A stretch of 12,532 nt of DNA, from the NCBI GenBank assembly GCA_964525485.1, contig CAZGHH010000027.1:1-12532 (forward strand). Reading direction: 5' to 3'. The notes beneath the pieces were generated by a model, which made no database searches, was not told the origin of the DNA, and worked only from the letters and a program-made list of their open reading frames with translations. Below are positions 12,478-12,532 of this stretch, piece after piece; position 1 is the first letter of the stretch, and every line of letters starts with the position of its first letter. This DNA is from DAONBD01 sp964525485. Lineage in GTDB: Bacteria; Patescibacteriota; Gracilibacteria; UBA1369; LOWO2-01-FULL-3. The translations under genes and the position numbers were made by a program.

Positions 12478-12532
12478 ATGCAAACAAACTTTTTAGTCAT
12501 AGGCTCAGGAATCGCGGGCTTGAATTTCGCCC
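12478..12532 (+). CDS. nadB: L-aspartate oxidase, N-terminal fragment
   Basis: Only 18 codons are in the window: MQTNFLVIGSGIAGLNFA. This is a Rossmann beta-alpha-beta start with the FAD motif GSGIAG (residues 9-14). The wording 'FLVIGSGIAGL.FA' is typical of L-aspartate oxidase, the first enzyme of de novo NAD synthesis, which oxidises aspartate to iminoaspartate. Other flavoproteins such as succinate dehydrogenase subunits begin in a similar way, so the name is probable only. It lies 84 nt after the lipoprotein gene. A weak possible promoter (TTGCAA 12427-12432, 17 bp, TACCCT 12450-12455) precedes it. No terminator is visible in that interval. Confidence 0.65.
   Translation, partial: MQTNFLVIGSGIAGLNFA

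Overview
The window is an AT-rich bacterial scaffold, most likely from a metagenome because it contains a 100-N gap. TGA is used as a normal stop (end of aroB and of the MFS gene), so this is the standard code. I see no convincing Shine-Dalgarno sequence before any start. At least three genes have a -10 box only 6-9 nt before the start codon, which implies leaderless mRNAs. Low G+C, compact layout, a thrombospondin type-3 (TSP3) surface protein and patchy biosynthesis would suit a Patescibacteria/CPR lineage such as Peregrinibacteria. That is a guess from style, not proof.

Layout. 3-425 (+): end of a conserved hypothetical protein. 430-505 (-): tRNA-Lys(CUU) with encoded CCA. 541-815: a 66-bp tandem hairpin array interrupted by the gap; its units resemble the tRNA 5' edge. 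945-1648 (+): a TSP3-repeat membrane-anchored surface protein whose start and body lie in different frames. 1688-2872 (+): a GT4 glycosyltransferase. 2936-3781 (-): a TatD-family hydrolase. 3891-8654 (+): a shikimate operon, DAHP synthase (aroF) - aroB - aroA - MFS transporter - aroK. 8676-9026 (-): an unknown 116-aa protein with its own strong promoter. 9083-10357 (-): a U32-family tRNA hydroxylation protein (trhP/yegQ). 10503-11060 (+): a membrane-anchored Ig/FN3-like protein followed by a strong intrinsic terminator. 11194-12393 (+): a probable lipoprotein with a C-terminal transglutaminase-like domain. 12478-end (+): the first codons of an L-aspartate oxidase (nadB).

How the genes fit together. 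aroF, aroB, aroA and aroK supply the first, second, fifth and sixth steps of the chorismate pathway. aroD, aroE and aroC are not here. The transporter is translationally coupled to aroK by a 4-nt start/stop overlap, so its substrate may be a pathway intermediate or aromatic product. trhP in E. coli needs prephenate, a chorismate product, which gives a possible metabolic link to the operon. The TSP3 protein, glycosyltransferase, Ig-like protein and transglutaminase lipoprotein are all envelope-related. The Ig-like gene has an A15 tract between its -35 and -10 boxes, and the TSP3 gene breaks frame at a T6 run, so both could be variable in expression. I do not see a convincing novel defence or mobile system; the most unusual structures are the tRNA-adjacent hairpin array and the homopolymer-controlled surface genes.
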